A stretch of 64,000 nucleotides of DNA. Origin: CAWBVG01 sp963792175. Its GTDB lineage: Bacteria > Acidobacteriota > Vicinamibacteria > Vicinamibacterales > CAVVIG01. The translations under genes were made by a program, and so were the position numbers. How positions within the stretch are numbered: the first letter of the stretch is position 1; each line of letters begins with the position of its first letter. Location: NCBI GenBank assembly GCA_963792175.1, contig CAWBVG010000019.1, positions 1-64,000 of the forward strand, given 5' to 3'. The notes beneath the pieces are model-generated. The model saw nothing but the letters and a program-made list of their open reading frames with translations. It was not told where the DNA came from and made no database searches. Of the stretch, positions 26,770-36,261 are shown piece by piece.

Positions 26770-27493
26770 AAGCGGAAGCCGCCCGCCGAGGCCGACCTGG
26801 AACCCACCTGCTTTGAGGTTGGGGGCCGAGTCGAGATCGACCGAGCCGCTGATGTAGCGCATGAAGGCCCCGGCACCGACGTGCGGGACGAACATGTAGC
26901 TGAGGTCGACGCCGACGTTGATGCCCTTTGCGGTCGCGGATTGGGATTGTATCGTCGGGTTGACGTTCTGGGTACCCGCCGGGATCGACACGGCGGTGAT
27001 GAGCGACTGTTCAACGCGCGTGAAGGCCGGGCCGATGGAAAGCGCGACATCGACCTTGTCGGTCACCGGCACGAAACCGACGAGCAGCACATACACGCTT
27101 CGCTCCTTGTGCTCGGCGGGACTCTCGGGGATCGCGACCGACGCGGGACGGTTGAAGAAGATCGGGCTCGGCACCGACGCGATGCCGGCAGCGGCGCCCG
27201 TGCCGCTGAAGGTCGAGAAGCCGACGGCGATGCCAATGCTCGGCATCACCTTATAGCCCGCGCTGAGGTCGAAGAGGCCGCCGCTCGGGATCGTCGCAGT
27301 CGTATTCACCGTGGCGGTCTGACCGTAGACCGGAAGACTGAACGAGTTTTCGACGGAGCGAGACTGTGTTTGCGCACCGCCATTCACGTTAATGAAGACC
27401 TTGCCCTCGCTCATACTCTGCGCGCCGGCTCGTGATCCGAGATGCCAGGGTGAATCCGATCAGCAGAAGGCTGATGCGCGTCGTCGTGTTCAT
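26766..27493 (-). CDS. Outer-membrane beta-barrel protein, family also found at 43788
   Basis: About 242 residues after two slips are repaired (near 27430 and 26790). The ATG at 27493 has a good ribosome site (gaggag) and opens a signal peptide MNTTTRISLLLIGFTLA. The mature part reads KVFINVNGGAQTQSR and then strands such as GGLFDLSAGYKVMPSIGIAVGFS and YVLLVGFVPVTDKVDVALSIGPAFTRV, with the last strands GAGAFMRYISGSVDL and a terminal GGFRF with Phe as the final residue, as expected for a BAM-assembled barrel. The uncorrected frame runs into the repeat array and loses this Phe end. It shares overall layout, including AYGGLDLNYLF-like and VGGFQ-like blocks, with the gene at 43788-44496. Confidence 0.75.
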
Positions 27494-27670
27494 CGATCTC
27501 CTCGTGTCGGTTGTGGAATGGTCGAGCGCGTCGTCGATCATTTCGCGAGCGCGGGGTGATGGTAACACGGACGAGATGCAACTTTTTCGGCTGCAACGAC
27601 GATCGATTCGGCTACAATACCTCGCAATCCAACCACCGCTTCGGCATAGCCCCGTACTTGGAGCAATTGA

Positions 27671-28708
27671 ATGAGACGAAGAAACCTGGTTCTGTTTGGT
27701 GTGTCTGCGCTTGTCGCCTGCGCGCTCGCGTGCAGCTCAGCTAAACCCGCGACTCCAGTTGCTCCGACATCGAGCGGCCCGGTCGCCGCAACGGACGGCT
27801 CGACGCTCAAGACGTCGGCGCCGGCGGCGCAGTCGCCGTCGAACGGCGCGAGGCTGACGAGCACCACGGTCGTCCTCACGTCCAGCGCATCGACACCCCA
27901 ATTCGCCGCCGGCGTACCGCTGCAGTATCGCTTTCAGGTGATGAACCCGGCGGGCACGGTCGTGGCGCAGGCACTGGTCGGATCGCCGACATGGACCGTC
28001 ACACCCGAGCTCAGCGCTTTCAACACCACCCACACGTGGCGCGTCCGCGCGGAGTACCTCGGCGAGGCGGGACCGTGGTCCAACACCATGTCCTTCATCA
28101 CGGTGGAACCCTTCATCATCAACGATCCGCTCACGAACGGCAGGACGGTCGGCAAGCAAGTCGGTGGCGCGTTCGTTGCCGGCGGCTGGCAGTCCCGCAG
28201 CCTGACCGACGGCATCGACTACGACGTGCCGACCTGCGTCAGCTGCAGGCTCGAGTTCGACCTCACGAACGTCGGCCCCACGGAAGGGTTCTCGTTCGAA
28301 CGGGATCTCAAGGTGGTCTCGATGGGCGATGCCAACGCCTTCGGCAGCTTCGGCGCCTTCCGCGATCACCCCTGGAAGATGCACCTGGTGCAGCGTGCGG
28401 ACTTCACGTCAGGATGGGAAATCATCTGGCGCAACGGCGGCACCGATCCCGATGGCGACCCCGGCGATCACCGAATCAAGCTGACCTCGTCGCCAGTCAC
28501 CATGAACAGCTCGCAGACCTTCCATTTCCTGCTCGACTGGGACACGCGGGGATACTCGATTGCCATCAACGGCATCACGATCATGCAGGATGGGTGGGAT
28601 CACTGGTTCGAACCACCGAACTTCCGCGTGTCGCTCGGCTGCTATCCGCGCGGCGATTCGTTCATCGGGGCGATCTACAAGAACGTGACGCTGAAGAAGC
28701 TTCAGTAG
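27671..28708 (+). CDS. Surface lipoprotein with FN3-like and concanavalin/LamG-like domains
   Basis: A clean 345-residue lipoprotein. The signal LVLFGVSALVACALAC ends in a lipobox (CALAC). An FN3-like domain (about residues 40-145, ending TWRVRAEYLGEAGPWSNTMSF) is followed by a jelly-roll-like domain (about 150-345) with CRLEFDLTNVGPTEGFSFE, WKMHLVQRADFTSGWEIIWR, the Asp-rich loop GTDPDGDPGDH that could bind calcium, FHFLLDWDTRGYSIAINGI and a C-terminal YKNVTLKKLQ. Such folds commonly bind carbohydrate. A related protein lies at 41940-43066. A -10-like TACAAT sits at 27613-27618. A strong terminator follows the gene. Confidence 0.8.
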   Translation: MRRRNLVLFGVSALVACALACSSAKPATPVAPTSSGPVAATDGSTLKTSAPAAQSPSNGARLTSTTVVLTSSASTPQFAAGVPLQYRFQVMNPAGTVVAQALVGSPTWTVTPELSAFNTTHTWRVRAEYLGEAGPWSNTMSFITVEPFIINDPLTNGRTVGKQVGGAFVAGGWQSRSLTDGIDYDVPTCVSCRLEFDLTNVGPTEGFSFERDLKVVSMGDANAFGSFGAFRDHPWKMHLVQRADFTSGWEIIWRNGGTDPDGDPGDHRIKLTSSPVTMNSSQTFHFLLDWDTRGYSIAINGITIMQDGWDHWFEPPNFRVSLGCYPRGDSFIGAIYKNVTLKKLQ

Positions 28709-28748
28709 CGCGAGTCGTCGACGAACACACGGTCGACGGAAACACGAA

Positions 28749-28780
28749 GGGCGGCTGGTTCGAACCAGCCGCCCTTTTTT
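28749..28780 (+). terminator. Rho-independent terminator
   Basis: A perfect GC-rich stem (gggcggctggtt / aaccagccgccc) with a two-base loop followed by six T residues, 40 bp after the lipoprotein stop. This is the clearest intrinsic terminator in the window. Confidence 0.9.
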
Positions 28781-28846
28781 CGCGTCAGGTTCTTCACGAA
28801 GACCGAAGGGTGTTTCATCGTGCCTTCGATAGCGTAGCCGATCCTG

Positions 28847-29680
28847 TTACTTGCGGACCGTGACCGCAAAGAACCCCGAGTTGTCGCCGAAGTTGTCGTC
28901 GTTGACGCCGACGTACAGCCGGCCGTTCGCGGGCATCACGATCGCCTGCGTATTGCTCCCGATCGGGAACGGCGCGCCATTGTCCACGCGGGCAATCAGG
29001 CCGCCAGCCGGCATGGCCGCGATCGGAAGACCCGCTCGCGGACCTGCGGTGGCGCTGCCGTCGGGCGTCGCCACGAAGCCGGGCCCCACCGTGATCTGGC
29101 CGTTGCTCGAGAAATAGACGCGGTCGCCCTTCTTGACGGTCATGCCGGTATCGGTCCACGGCTGGTTCGCGGCCACGCTGACCGCGCCAGGCGACATCAC
29201 GCCGCTGGTCGCCACGGCGTTCGCCGTGCCCGCTCCGAGCAAGGACGCGTAGACGCTCCGCGCGCCGGCGGGATTCACGTACACGCGCGCCAGGTTGTTC
29301 GCGGAGACGTCCTGACGTCCACCCTCGCGGCGGTCGAACGTAATCACGCTGCCGTCAGGGCTGATGTGGTAAATCTTGCCGAAAATGATCTGTCCGTCGC
29401 GCGTCACGAAGACGTGCCGCTCGTGCTCGCTCGGGTTGTTGTCGACGGTCGGAATCTGCTGGAGCTCGGCTGCGGTCGGATCGCCCGGCGTGAACGCGAT
29501 CATCGCGATGTTGTCGGATGGGTAGTCCGTGCCATTCAAAGTGTAGGTGGTACCACCTTTATAGGTAAGTTCACCGCTCACCCGCTCGCCGTTCCGCAAA
29601 ACGAACGTCACCGGTTGTGCCGCGAATGCGACGCTGGTGCACGCAGTTACGACAATAGCGGCCAATATTCGACGGATCAT
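28847..29680 (-). CDS. Exported protein with C-terminal LecA (PA-IL)-like domain
   Basis: A 277-residue exported protein. The ATG at 29680 is preceded by ggagg at proper spacing and gives a signal peptide MIRRILAAIVVTACTSVAFA. The N-terminal half holds VTFVLRNGERVSGELTYKGG and HVFVTRDGQIIFGKIYHIS, a small beta domain seen in acidobacterial exported proteins. The C-terminal 110 residues (WTDTGMTVKKGDRVYFSSNG, QITVGPGF, PIAAMPAGGLIARV, GRLYVGVNDDNFGDNSGFF) match the general layout of PA-IL/LecA-type galactose-binding lectins, with the GVNDDxxxDNSG calcium/sugar loop. No Cys lipobox is present, so it is probably periplasmic or secreted. The lectin-like assignment comes from motif resemblance. 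Confidence 0.68.
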   Translation of the reverse strand: MIRRILAAIVVTACTSVAFAAQPVTFVLRNGERVSGELTYKGGTTYTLNGTDYPSDNIAMIAFTPGDPTAAELQQIPTVDNNPSEHERHVFVTRDGQIIFGKIYHISPDGSVITFDRREGGRQDVSANNLARVYVNPAGARSVYASLLGAGTANAVATSGVMSPGAVSVAANQPWTDTGMTVKKGDRVYFSSNGQITVGPGFVATPDGSATAGPRAGLPIAAMPAGGLIARVDNGAPFPIGSNTQAIVMPANGRLYVGVNDDNFGDNSGFFAVTVRK

Positions 29681-29764
29681 GCTCATTCCTCCAGAACTGT
29701 TGTGGTTCACGCAGTCTGAAGGGAGCAAGACCCGCTCCAAGCCGGGACGGAGCGGGGACGAAGG

Positions 29765-31874
29765 TCAGGAGCCCTGGGGCACCTCGTAGAGAGCGACGTC
29801 CGGGAAACTTGAGGATGAGCTTCAGCCCGGCCAGGATGTCGGGATGAACACGATCGTCCGGCGACCGGACGATCACATGCGTGATCTGATACTTGCTGAG
29901 AATCTGCGCCGCGGCCGCCGGATCCCCGTCCGCCGACGAGTAGAAGCGGTTGACTTCGCGAAGGCGCCCTTCCCCACCGACCGCCGAGTAGCGGACGTCC
30001 CAGCCGAGCACGATCCGCCGCGCCGACACGATGGCGGTGAGCGACGGCGTCAGCGGGCGATCGTGAAGGATGACGGTTTTCTCGGGATCCGTCGCCCGCA
30101 GCTGATTCGGCGATCGCGACCTCGGAGCGGGTCAAACCGACACGCGGTTCGCGCTGACGATCGGTCAGCTTGCGATCCAGATAGTGCAGCGATGACGGCA
30201 ACGACAGCACGAAGGCGACGGCCATCGCGATTCCACCGGCGAGCGGACGCGTGCGCGCCCACGCGACGAGCGTCGCCGCCGTGAACACCCAGAGCAGGTA
30301 CAGACCCGTCAGATAGAACTGCAGCGTGTCGACGTACGGCGACGTCGTCAGCACGAACGGGATGGCGATTCCCGAGATGACGCCCCATCCAAGCAGTCGC
30401 CACGACGCGGCGTCGGGCCCGCGCGGGCGTCGAATCGCGCGCCAGACCGCTGGAATCCCCAGCCACCGCACGCCGATGCCGACGAGGAAGAAGACGACCG
30501 TCGCCATCAGCAGAAAGATTGGCGTCTCGAGCGGCGGCCACACCGCCAGGCGGCTGGCGGCGCGGGCGAAGGCGTCGGTGAGATCGATCTTGATCAACAT
30601 CCGCTTGGGGAGGAGGAAGAAGTCGATCACCAGCCGCGTGCGGCGGTCGGCCGGATCGAGCGTCGCGGCACTCCAGAGAAACGGCAGCGTGAAGACGATG
30701 GTGAGGGCGACGGTCTCGATGTACCGGCGCCGCGCGGTCCAGTCGCCGCCCGAAAACAGGGCCGACGCACACAACGCGCCCATCAACACGACGTAGCAGA
30801 ACGGCTTGAACTGGAACAGGACGCCGATGAGCATCGCGCTCAGGACCAGCCATCCGCGCGACCGCGTCTGCAGGCCGCGCACAATCGCGACGAGCGCCGT
30901 GAAAAAGACCGGCAGCGAAGGCGACCAGGTCGCGAAATGCAGCACCTGCATGGTCGGCGACAGGAAGTTCGTCGGCCACAGCAGGTAATCCCAGTCGACC
31001 GCGGCATGCGGCAGAAACCAGGCCGCCAGATACGAGAAATCGCTGCCGAGCAGAATGAAGACGACGGCGAGCACCGCCACCGCCCGCGACGCCACGGAGC
31101 GGACCAGCACGAAGGCACGTCAGCGCCACCAGGGCGTCGAACGTCGGCCAGCCGTATCGGAAGAACATCGAGAGGATCGGCACGCCGCAGAAGCGGTTGA
31201 CCATCGCCAGGACGAGATGCGCGTAGTACGCCGCGTTCAGTTGATGTCCGGAGTAGTACGACGCCGTCGGCGGCACGGTGTGCGACGCCTCGGAGGCCAC
31301 CGCCGCGTACCACGACAGGTCGGCGGTGTCGTAGTCGCCGAACAGCAGGATGCCGTCGCCCGTCGATCGACAGGCGCTGCCAGAACACGATCGCGCCGAT
31401 TCCCGCGGCCAGCACCAGAAGCGCGGCGGCGGCCAGCAGATCTCCGCGTTCGGTCCGCAGCCTGTCCCGCCGACCTGTCCGCCGAAGCGCGTTACCGGCG
31501 TCGCGCGAAGGTGGAAGCTCGGGATCGATCGTCGGAGCGAAGGCGGACCAGCAGGCAAGGCCGGCGCCCATCATCGCCGCCGCCGCGTACGGAAACAGCG
31601 GGACGAGATGCAGCCGTCCCAGCAGATCGATCAGCACCGCGGATGCGGCGCTGCCGACGCCGAGCGCGATGATCGTCCGCCGCAACGGATCGAGATCGGC
31701 GGTGAGGCGCCCGGACACGGCGATGCCGGGACCGAACGTGAAGAGCCACCATCCAAGGAGAAAGCGAACCAGCTCCGGCAGCCGCGGGAGCACGGCGTGC
31801 AGCGCCGGCCAGGCGGCGGCGCCGACCAACACACCAGCGATGACACGAAAGAGGAGGGCGGGAGCCGGCAGCAT
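29765..31874 (-). CDS. Polytopic membrane protein, GT-C-like, frameshifted
   Basis: About 700 residues with at least three slips (near 31370, 31110 and 30090). The protein begins MLPAPALLFRVIAGVLVGAAA and has roughly twelve membrane segments. The large first outside loop has FGDYDTADLSWYAAVASEASH and SYYSGHQLNAAYYAH, with acidic and aromatic residues in the place used by GT-C enzymes. The C-terminal soluble part ends RSPDDRVHPDILAGLKLI and a final YEVPQGS. The family resembles uncharacterised glycosyltransferase-like membrane proteins. It is divergent from the GT2 at 31910 across a 35-bp gap containing a symmetric -10 element that could serve both genes. Confidence 0.68.
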
Positions 31875-31892
31875 CGCGGGCTGTCGGGCTAA

Positions 31893-31900
31893 AGTATACC
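31893..31900. promoter_or_regulatory. Shared symmetric -10 element between divergent genes
   Basis: The core agtatacc reads as TATACC on the plus strand (31895-31900) and TATACT on the minus strand (31898-31893). The plus-strand ATG is at 31910 and the minus-strand ATG at 31874, each at a distance that fits a very short leader or none. One element could fire in both directions. Confidence 0.5.
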
Positions 31901-31909
31901 GTGCCTTCG

Positions 31910-32637
31910 ATGCCGGACCCCGCGACCGCGCCCGCGCGATCCCTCTCGGTGATCATCCCCGCCTACAACGAGAGCGAAAATATTCTGGCGACGCTCGAGA
32001 ACGTCACCCGCGCGCTTCGAGCCGCTGGCGCTGCCGCACGAGATCCTCGTGATCGACGACGGCAGCCGCGACAACACCGCCGCGCTCGTCGACGCCAACC
32101 TCGGTACGCTTTCCGCAGGTGAAGCTGCTGAAGAACGAGCGGAACATGGGATTCGGCTGGTCGTACCGGCGGGGCGTCGAGGCGGCCGCGCTCGCGCACA
32201 TCGTGATGGTGCACGGCGACAACGCGTGGGGATGGGCCACGCTCCGCGAGTTCTTCAGTCACACGGGAGAAGCTGATGTTATCATCGGCTTTACGCGGGA
32301 CATGCTGAAGGCGCGCACGTGGACGCGGACCTTCGTGTCGAAGGCGTTCACGCTGCTGGTCAACCTGATCACGTGGCGCGGGTTGACGTACTACAACGGC
32401 CTCCAGATCCACCGGGCGGCGATCCTGAAGAGCCTGCGCATCGAGTCCCACGGTTATGGCTTTCAGGCGGAAGTGCTCGTCAAAGCGCTCCGCATGGCCC
32501 CGTCGTATGTCGAAGTGCCCATGGATCTGATCGAGCGTGAAAAGGGAGAAAGCAAGGCCTTCCGCGTGAAGAATTTCGTCGACGTCTGGCGGACGCTGCG
32601 GCTGCTGACGGCGCTCGAATGGGGCCGCCATGAGTGA
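31910..32637 (+). CDS. Glycosyltransferase family 2, frameshifted in N-terminal part
   Basis: About 242 residues, GT-A fold. It starts MPDPATAPARSLSVIIPAYNESENILATLENV. A slip near 32035 leads into HEILVIDDGSRDNTAALVDA (nucleotide-sugar DDGS motif), and another near 32105 leads into VKLLKNERNMGFGWSYRRGVEAAA. It then continues with VMVHGDNAWGWATLREFF, VIIGFTRDMLKAR and GLTYYNGLQIHRAAIL. No C-terminal membrane segments are present, so it is a soluble dolichol-phosphate-mannose-synthase-like enzyme. It is the first gene of the 31910-41066 operon, and its stop overlaps the start of the next gene (ATGAGTGA). The start at 31910 was preferred over an upstream GTG at 31901 because of the position of the -10 box. 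Confidence 0.82.
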
Positions 32638-34177
32638 TCGCCGCGGCGCCGCCGCGTCCGACCGAGAGGGCCGGCGCCGCCGCCACCGAATCGGTGGCGC
32701 GAGAAGGTGGTGCCGCTGGCCGATCTCGCGAAGATCCGCCAGCAGTTTCGCGACCGCACCATCGTCCTCTGCCACGGCGCCTTCGATCTGGTGCACATGG
32801 GGCACCTGATTCACTTCGAGGACGCCCGCGCCCTGGGCGACCTGCTGGTGGTCACCATCACCGCGGACAAGCACATCACCAAGAAGCGCGCGGTCTCGAT
32901 GCGCGAGGATTTCCGGGCGCGGCAGGTGGCGTCGCTCGAGATCGTCGACTACGTCGCCATCGTCGACGAGCCGTCCGCCGCCGCCGCGATCGAGGCGCTC
33001 CGGCCGGACGTCTACGTCAAGGGGCCCGAGTACTCCAACCTGCTCCTCGACAAGACGTCGAACATCTCGCACGAGAAGACGCTGGTCGAAAGCTACGGCG
33101 GCCGCATCCACTTCACGTCGGGCGAAACCTTCTCTTCCACCAAGCTGTCGCACTTCCTGCTCTCGTCGACAGAGGCCGCGCAGGACAATCCCCTGCTCCG
33201 CAACGATCGCGTGATGTTCCGCGACGTGTCGAGCCGCGGCTTCACGCTCGAGGAGGTCAAGGGATTCCTGGCCGGCGCCAGCCGTCTCCGCGTCTGCCTC
33301 CTCGGCGAAACGATCATCGACGAGTGGGTCGACGTGTCGGTGGAAAACATCTCGCAGAAGTCGCGCTGCGTCGCCGGACTCGAAACCAGCCGCGTGCGCC
33401 AGATCGGCGGCGCCGGCATCGTCGCGCTGCATCTGGCCGGCTTCGTCAAGAGCGTCCACTGCTTCACCAACGGCCTGAGTGCGGACGAGGTGCCGAAGCA
33501 ACGTCACGGTGTCGCCGCTCGCCGACTCGCCGCTCGTGAAAACCCGATTCGTGGACAAGAGCACCGGCTACCCGCTCTTCGAGTCGAAGCAGCTGGCGCT
33601 GTCGGGCGTCCGCGGCGATGCCTGGCCCGATTTCAACGACTACGATCTGGTGCTGCTCGCCGATTTCGGCCACGGGCTGCTCGATGCGGCGGCGCTCAAC
33701 CGTCAGCTCGCGGGCGATCGCCGCGCGGTGGTCGCCGCGATGGTCCAGGTCAACTCGAGCAATTACGGCTACAACCTGCCGACCAAGTACGTCGGCGCCG
33801 ACTACTACAGCCTGAACCGGACCGAAGCCGAGCTCTGCCTGCACGAGCAGGGGCACGATCTGCCGCGCCTGGTCGATCGGATGTCGGCGCTGCTCGGCTG
33901 CCGCACGCTGTCGATCACCGACGGCGCCAACGGCGTGATGGTCCGTCTCGGCGACGAGCACTTCGCCCTGCCCACGCTGAGCACGAGCGTGGTCGATACG
34001 ATTGGCTGCGGCGACGCCTATTTCGCGCTCAGCAGCCTGGCCGCGTGCCTCGGTCTGCCGCCGCGGATGGTGGCGCTGGCCGGCAGCATCGGCGCCGCCG
34101 CCATGGCGCAGCGCCGCTGCAACGAGCGCCCGATTTCGGATCAGGAGTTCCTGACCATCGCGAAGATTGTGATCTGA
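32630..34177 (+). CDS. Bifunctional nucleotidyltransferase-PfkB sugar kinase, HldE-like with reversed domain order
   Basis: About 515 residues. The N-terminal domain (about residues 25-160) is a cytidylyltransferase-type nucleotidyltransferase: VLCHGAFDLVHMGHLIHFEDAR supplies the HxGH motif and YGGRIHFTSGETFSSTKL the ISSTxL-like block. The second half (about 210-515) is a ribokinase/PfkB domain: RVCLLGETIIDEWVDV, RQIGGAGIVALHLAGF, LVLLADFGHGLLDA and the ATP/catalytic STSVVDTIGCGDAYFALSSLA (GxGD). In the standard HldE/RfaE enzyme of ADP-heptose synthesis the kinase comes first. Slips occur near 32700 and 33495. With the SIS protein next door it probably phosphorylates and nucleotidylates a heptose-like sugar. 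The ATG at 32630 overlaps the GT2 stop. Confidence 0.84.
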
Positions 34178-34178
34178 C

Positions 34179-34765
34179 GTGCAGGGCTGGACCGACTATT
34201 TCGGCGCCATTTCGCAGGGCCTGGCGCGCCATGGTCGTCACCGATCGCGGCGGGCGCGAGCTGCCGCTCGCCGAAGGCGTCCACGCAGTGGGTGGCGATG
34301 ACGCGCGCGACCCAGCAGCGCGATGCCCACCTCTACATCATCGGCAACGGCGGCAGCGCCGGCATGGCCAGCCATATGGCGACGGACGCCGCCAAGAACG
34401 GCCGCCTGCGCGCGCTCGCCTTCAACGATTCCTCGCTCCTGACGGCCACCGGCAACGACCTCGCGTACGACCAGGTGTTCTCGCTGCCGCTGGAGCGGCT
34501 CGCCCGTTCCGGCGACATGCTGATCGCGATCAGCAGCTCCGGTAACTCGCCGAATATCGTCCGTGCGCTGGAGGTCGCTCGCGGACTGGGCGTGGGCGTC
34601 GTCACCCTGACCGGCATGCGCGCCGACAACAAGGCGCGCGCCCTCGGCGACCTCAACTTCTACGTGCCGCTTTCCCGCTACGGGTGGGCGGAATCGGCCC
34701 ATCAGGTCGTGCTCCATTACTGGTTCGATCAGTACCAGGATGTGCACGGCCCGGGCGCCATCTGA
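34179..34765 (+). CDS. SIS-domain phosphoheptose isomerase-like protein, frameshifted
   Basis: About 195 residues. It begins (GTG) QGWTDYFGAISQGLAR and, after two slips (near 34215 and 34295), shows the SIS signature of GmhA-type isomerases: LYIIGNGGSAGMASHMATDAAKNG, ALAFNDSSLLTATGNDLAYDQVFS, GDMLIAISSSGNSPNIVRALEVA and VVTLTGMRADNKARALGD. GmhA converts sedoheptulose 7-phosphate to D-glycero-heptose 7-phosphate. The conserved GNGGS and SSSGNS loops are intact. The C-terminus HQVVLHYWFDQYQDVH resembles that of GmhA. It directly follows the NTase-kinase gene and fits with it as the first step of a heptose-nucleotide route. Confidence 0.85.
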
Positions 34766-34769
34766 TGGC

Positions 34770-35722
34770 GTGTCCGCGTTGAGCGTCCTCGATCACCGGC
34801 GGCTGCGGGTATGTCGGCACGAAGCTCACACAGGCCGTGCTCGAACGGACGTCGCAGCCGGTCACCGTTCTCGACACGATGTGGTTCGGCAACCATCTGC
34901 CGATCCACCCCCGGTTGACCTTTCTGGCGATGGACGTCCGGAAGATCGACGAGATCGATCTCTCGCTCGTACGACACGGTGTTTCACCTGGCCAACATCG
35001 CCAACGATCCGTCCGTCGAACTGAACCCGTATTCGTCCTGGGAAGTGAACGTCCTCGCCGGCATGCGGCTCGTCGATCGGGCCGCGCGCCACGGCGTCAA
35101 GCAATTCGTCTTCGCCTCGTCGGCGAGCGTCTACGGCCTGAAGTCGGAACCGCGCGTGACCGAGGAGCTCGAACTCTTCCCGCTCTCCGAATACAACAAG
35201 ACGAAGATGGTCGCCGAACGGGTCGTTCTGAGCTACAGCGATTCGATGGTGGTCACCGTCATCCGCCCGGCCACGGTGTGCGGATACTCGCCGCGGATGC
35301 GGCTCGACCTCACCGTGAACCTGCTGACGATGCAGGCGCTGACGAGAGGGGCGGTCACCGTCCTGGGCGGCGCGCAGACGCGCCCGAACATGCACGTCGA
35401 CGACCTCGTCGACGCGTACCTGTTCGCGTTCGATCGCCGACTCGCTGGCGTCTACAACGTCGGCTTCGAGAACCTGAGCGTGCTCGACATCGCCAAGGCG
35501 GTGACGCGCGAAGTGCCGGCGTCGATCGACATCAGGCCGTCGAACGATCCGCGGTCGTACTCGGTCTGCTCCGACAAGTTCCTGGCCACCGGCTTCGCTC
35601 CGAAGCGCAACGTTCAGACGGCCGTTCGCGAGATCGCCGAGGCCTACCGTGACGGGCGCCTGAAGGACGAACCGATCTCCTACAATGTGCAGTGGATGCA
35701 GCAGCACAACTTTGCTGCGTAG
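34770..35722 (+). CDS. NAD-dependent sugar epimerase/dehydratase (extended SDR)
   Basis: About 317 residues. Start GTG 34770 (SALSVL), followed after a one-base slip near 34790 by ITGGCGYVGTKLTQAVLERT (NAD site GGxGxxG). A second slip near 34970 leads into VFHLANIANDPSVELNP. Catalytic residues lie in FASSASVYGLKSEP and YNKTKMVAE (YxxxK). RPATVCGYSPRMRLDLTVNLL, the NMHVDDLVDAYLFAF block and YNVGFENLSVLDIAKAV complete the family pattern of nucleotide-sugar epimerases and dehydratases. Four bases separate it from the SIS gene, so it is in the operon. It would act on the NDP-sugar made upstream. Confidence 0.86.
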
Positions 35723-35739
35723 CGCGACGGCGTCACGCG

Positions 35740-36261
35740 ATGACCCGGCTGCTGCTGCCGCTCGCCGCGGCATCGTCGTCTTTTTCTGCTGTCGCTGATC
35801 ACCGTCCGGGTTGCGCGGCCGCCGCGATCCGAAGCGTTTCTTTCTCGCCTATGCCCTGCTTCTGCTCGCCGGCACGGCCGTGGCCTATCTGACGATCTGG
35901 CCTCTCGAGACGATCGACGACGCGCTCGGGCTCGTCAGCGCGCTGCTCCTGCAGTTGCTCGCGTGCCTGACGATGTGGAACGCGTTCTACAGCCTGCTGT
36001 GGGGATTCTCGGGCAGCATGATGTTCGACCTGTTCAACGATCCGTCGCTGCTGCGACCGCGAGAGGTTGATCGCGTCGTATGTCGGCGACGGCCCGGTCG
36101 ATCGCATTCTCGCGCGGCGATTGCCGAACCTGGAGCGCGGAGGCTGGGTGGCCATTGACAGCCAGACCCTGCGGCTGCGACCGAAAGGCATGGTCATGGC
36201 AGTCGGCACGCTCGCGGCCTTCAAGCTGTTTTCGCTCGGGATGGGCGGGGGCGTGAAGTGA
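35740..36261 (+). CDS. Unrecognised small membrane protein, frameshifted
   Basis: About 173 residues in three frame pieces. Segments read MTRLLLPLAA, then FFLLSLITVRVARPP, AYALLLLAGTAVAYLTIWPLE, DALGLVSALLLQLLACLTMWNAFYSLLWG and a soluble end LIASYVGDGPVDRILARRLPN and RLRPKGMVMAVGTLAAFKLFSLG. Four or five membrane segments are likely. Slips lie near 35780, 35830 and 36065. I do not recognise the family. It overlaps the next gene by 4 bp (GTGA) and, with it, forms a pair of membrane proteins inside the sugar operon. Confidence 0.6.

Noticed and set aside
26746..26790. The longer C-terminus (LPLLKLKGRS) of the beta-barrel protein.
   Set aside because: It is read from the heptad array after a slip; the alternative frame ends GGFRF with the terminal Phe expected for an outer-membrane barrel.
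28749..28780. T-arm of a tRNA (ggttcgaacc).
   Set aside because: It is the centre of a perfect palindrome followed by a T-run, with no acceptor, D or anticodon arms; it is a terminator.
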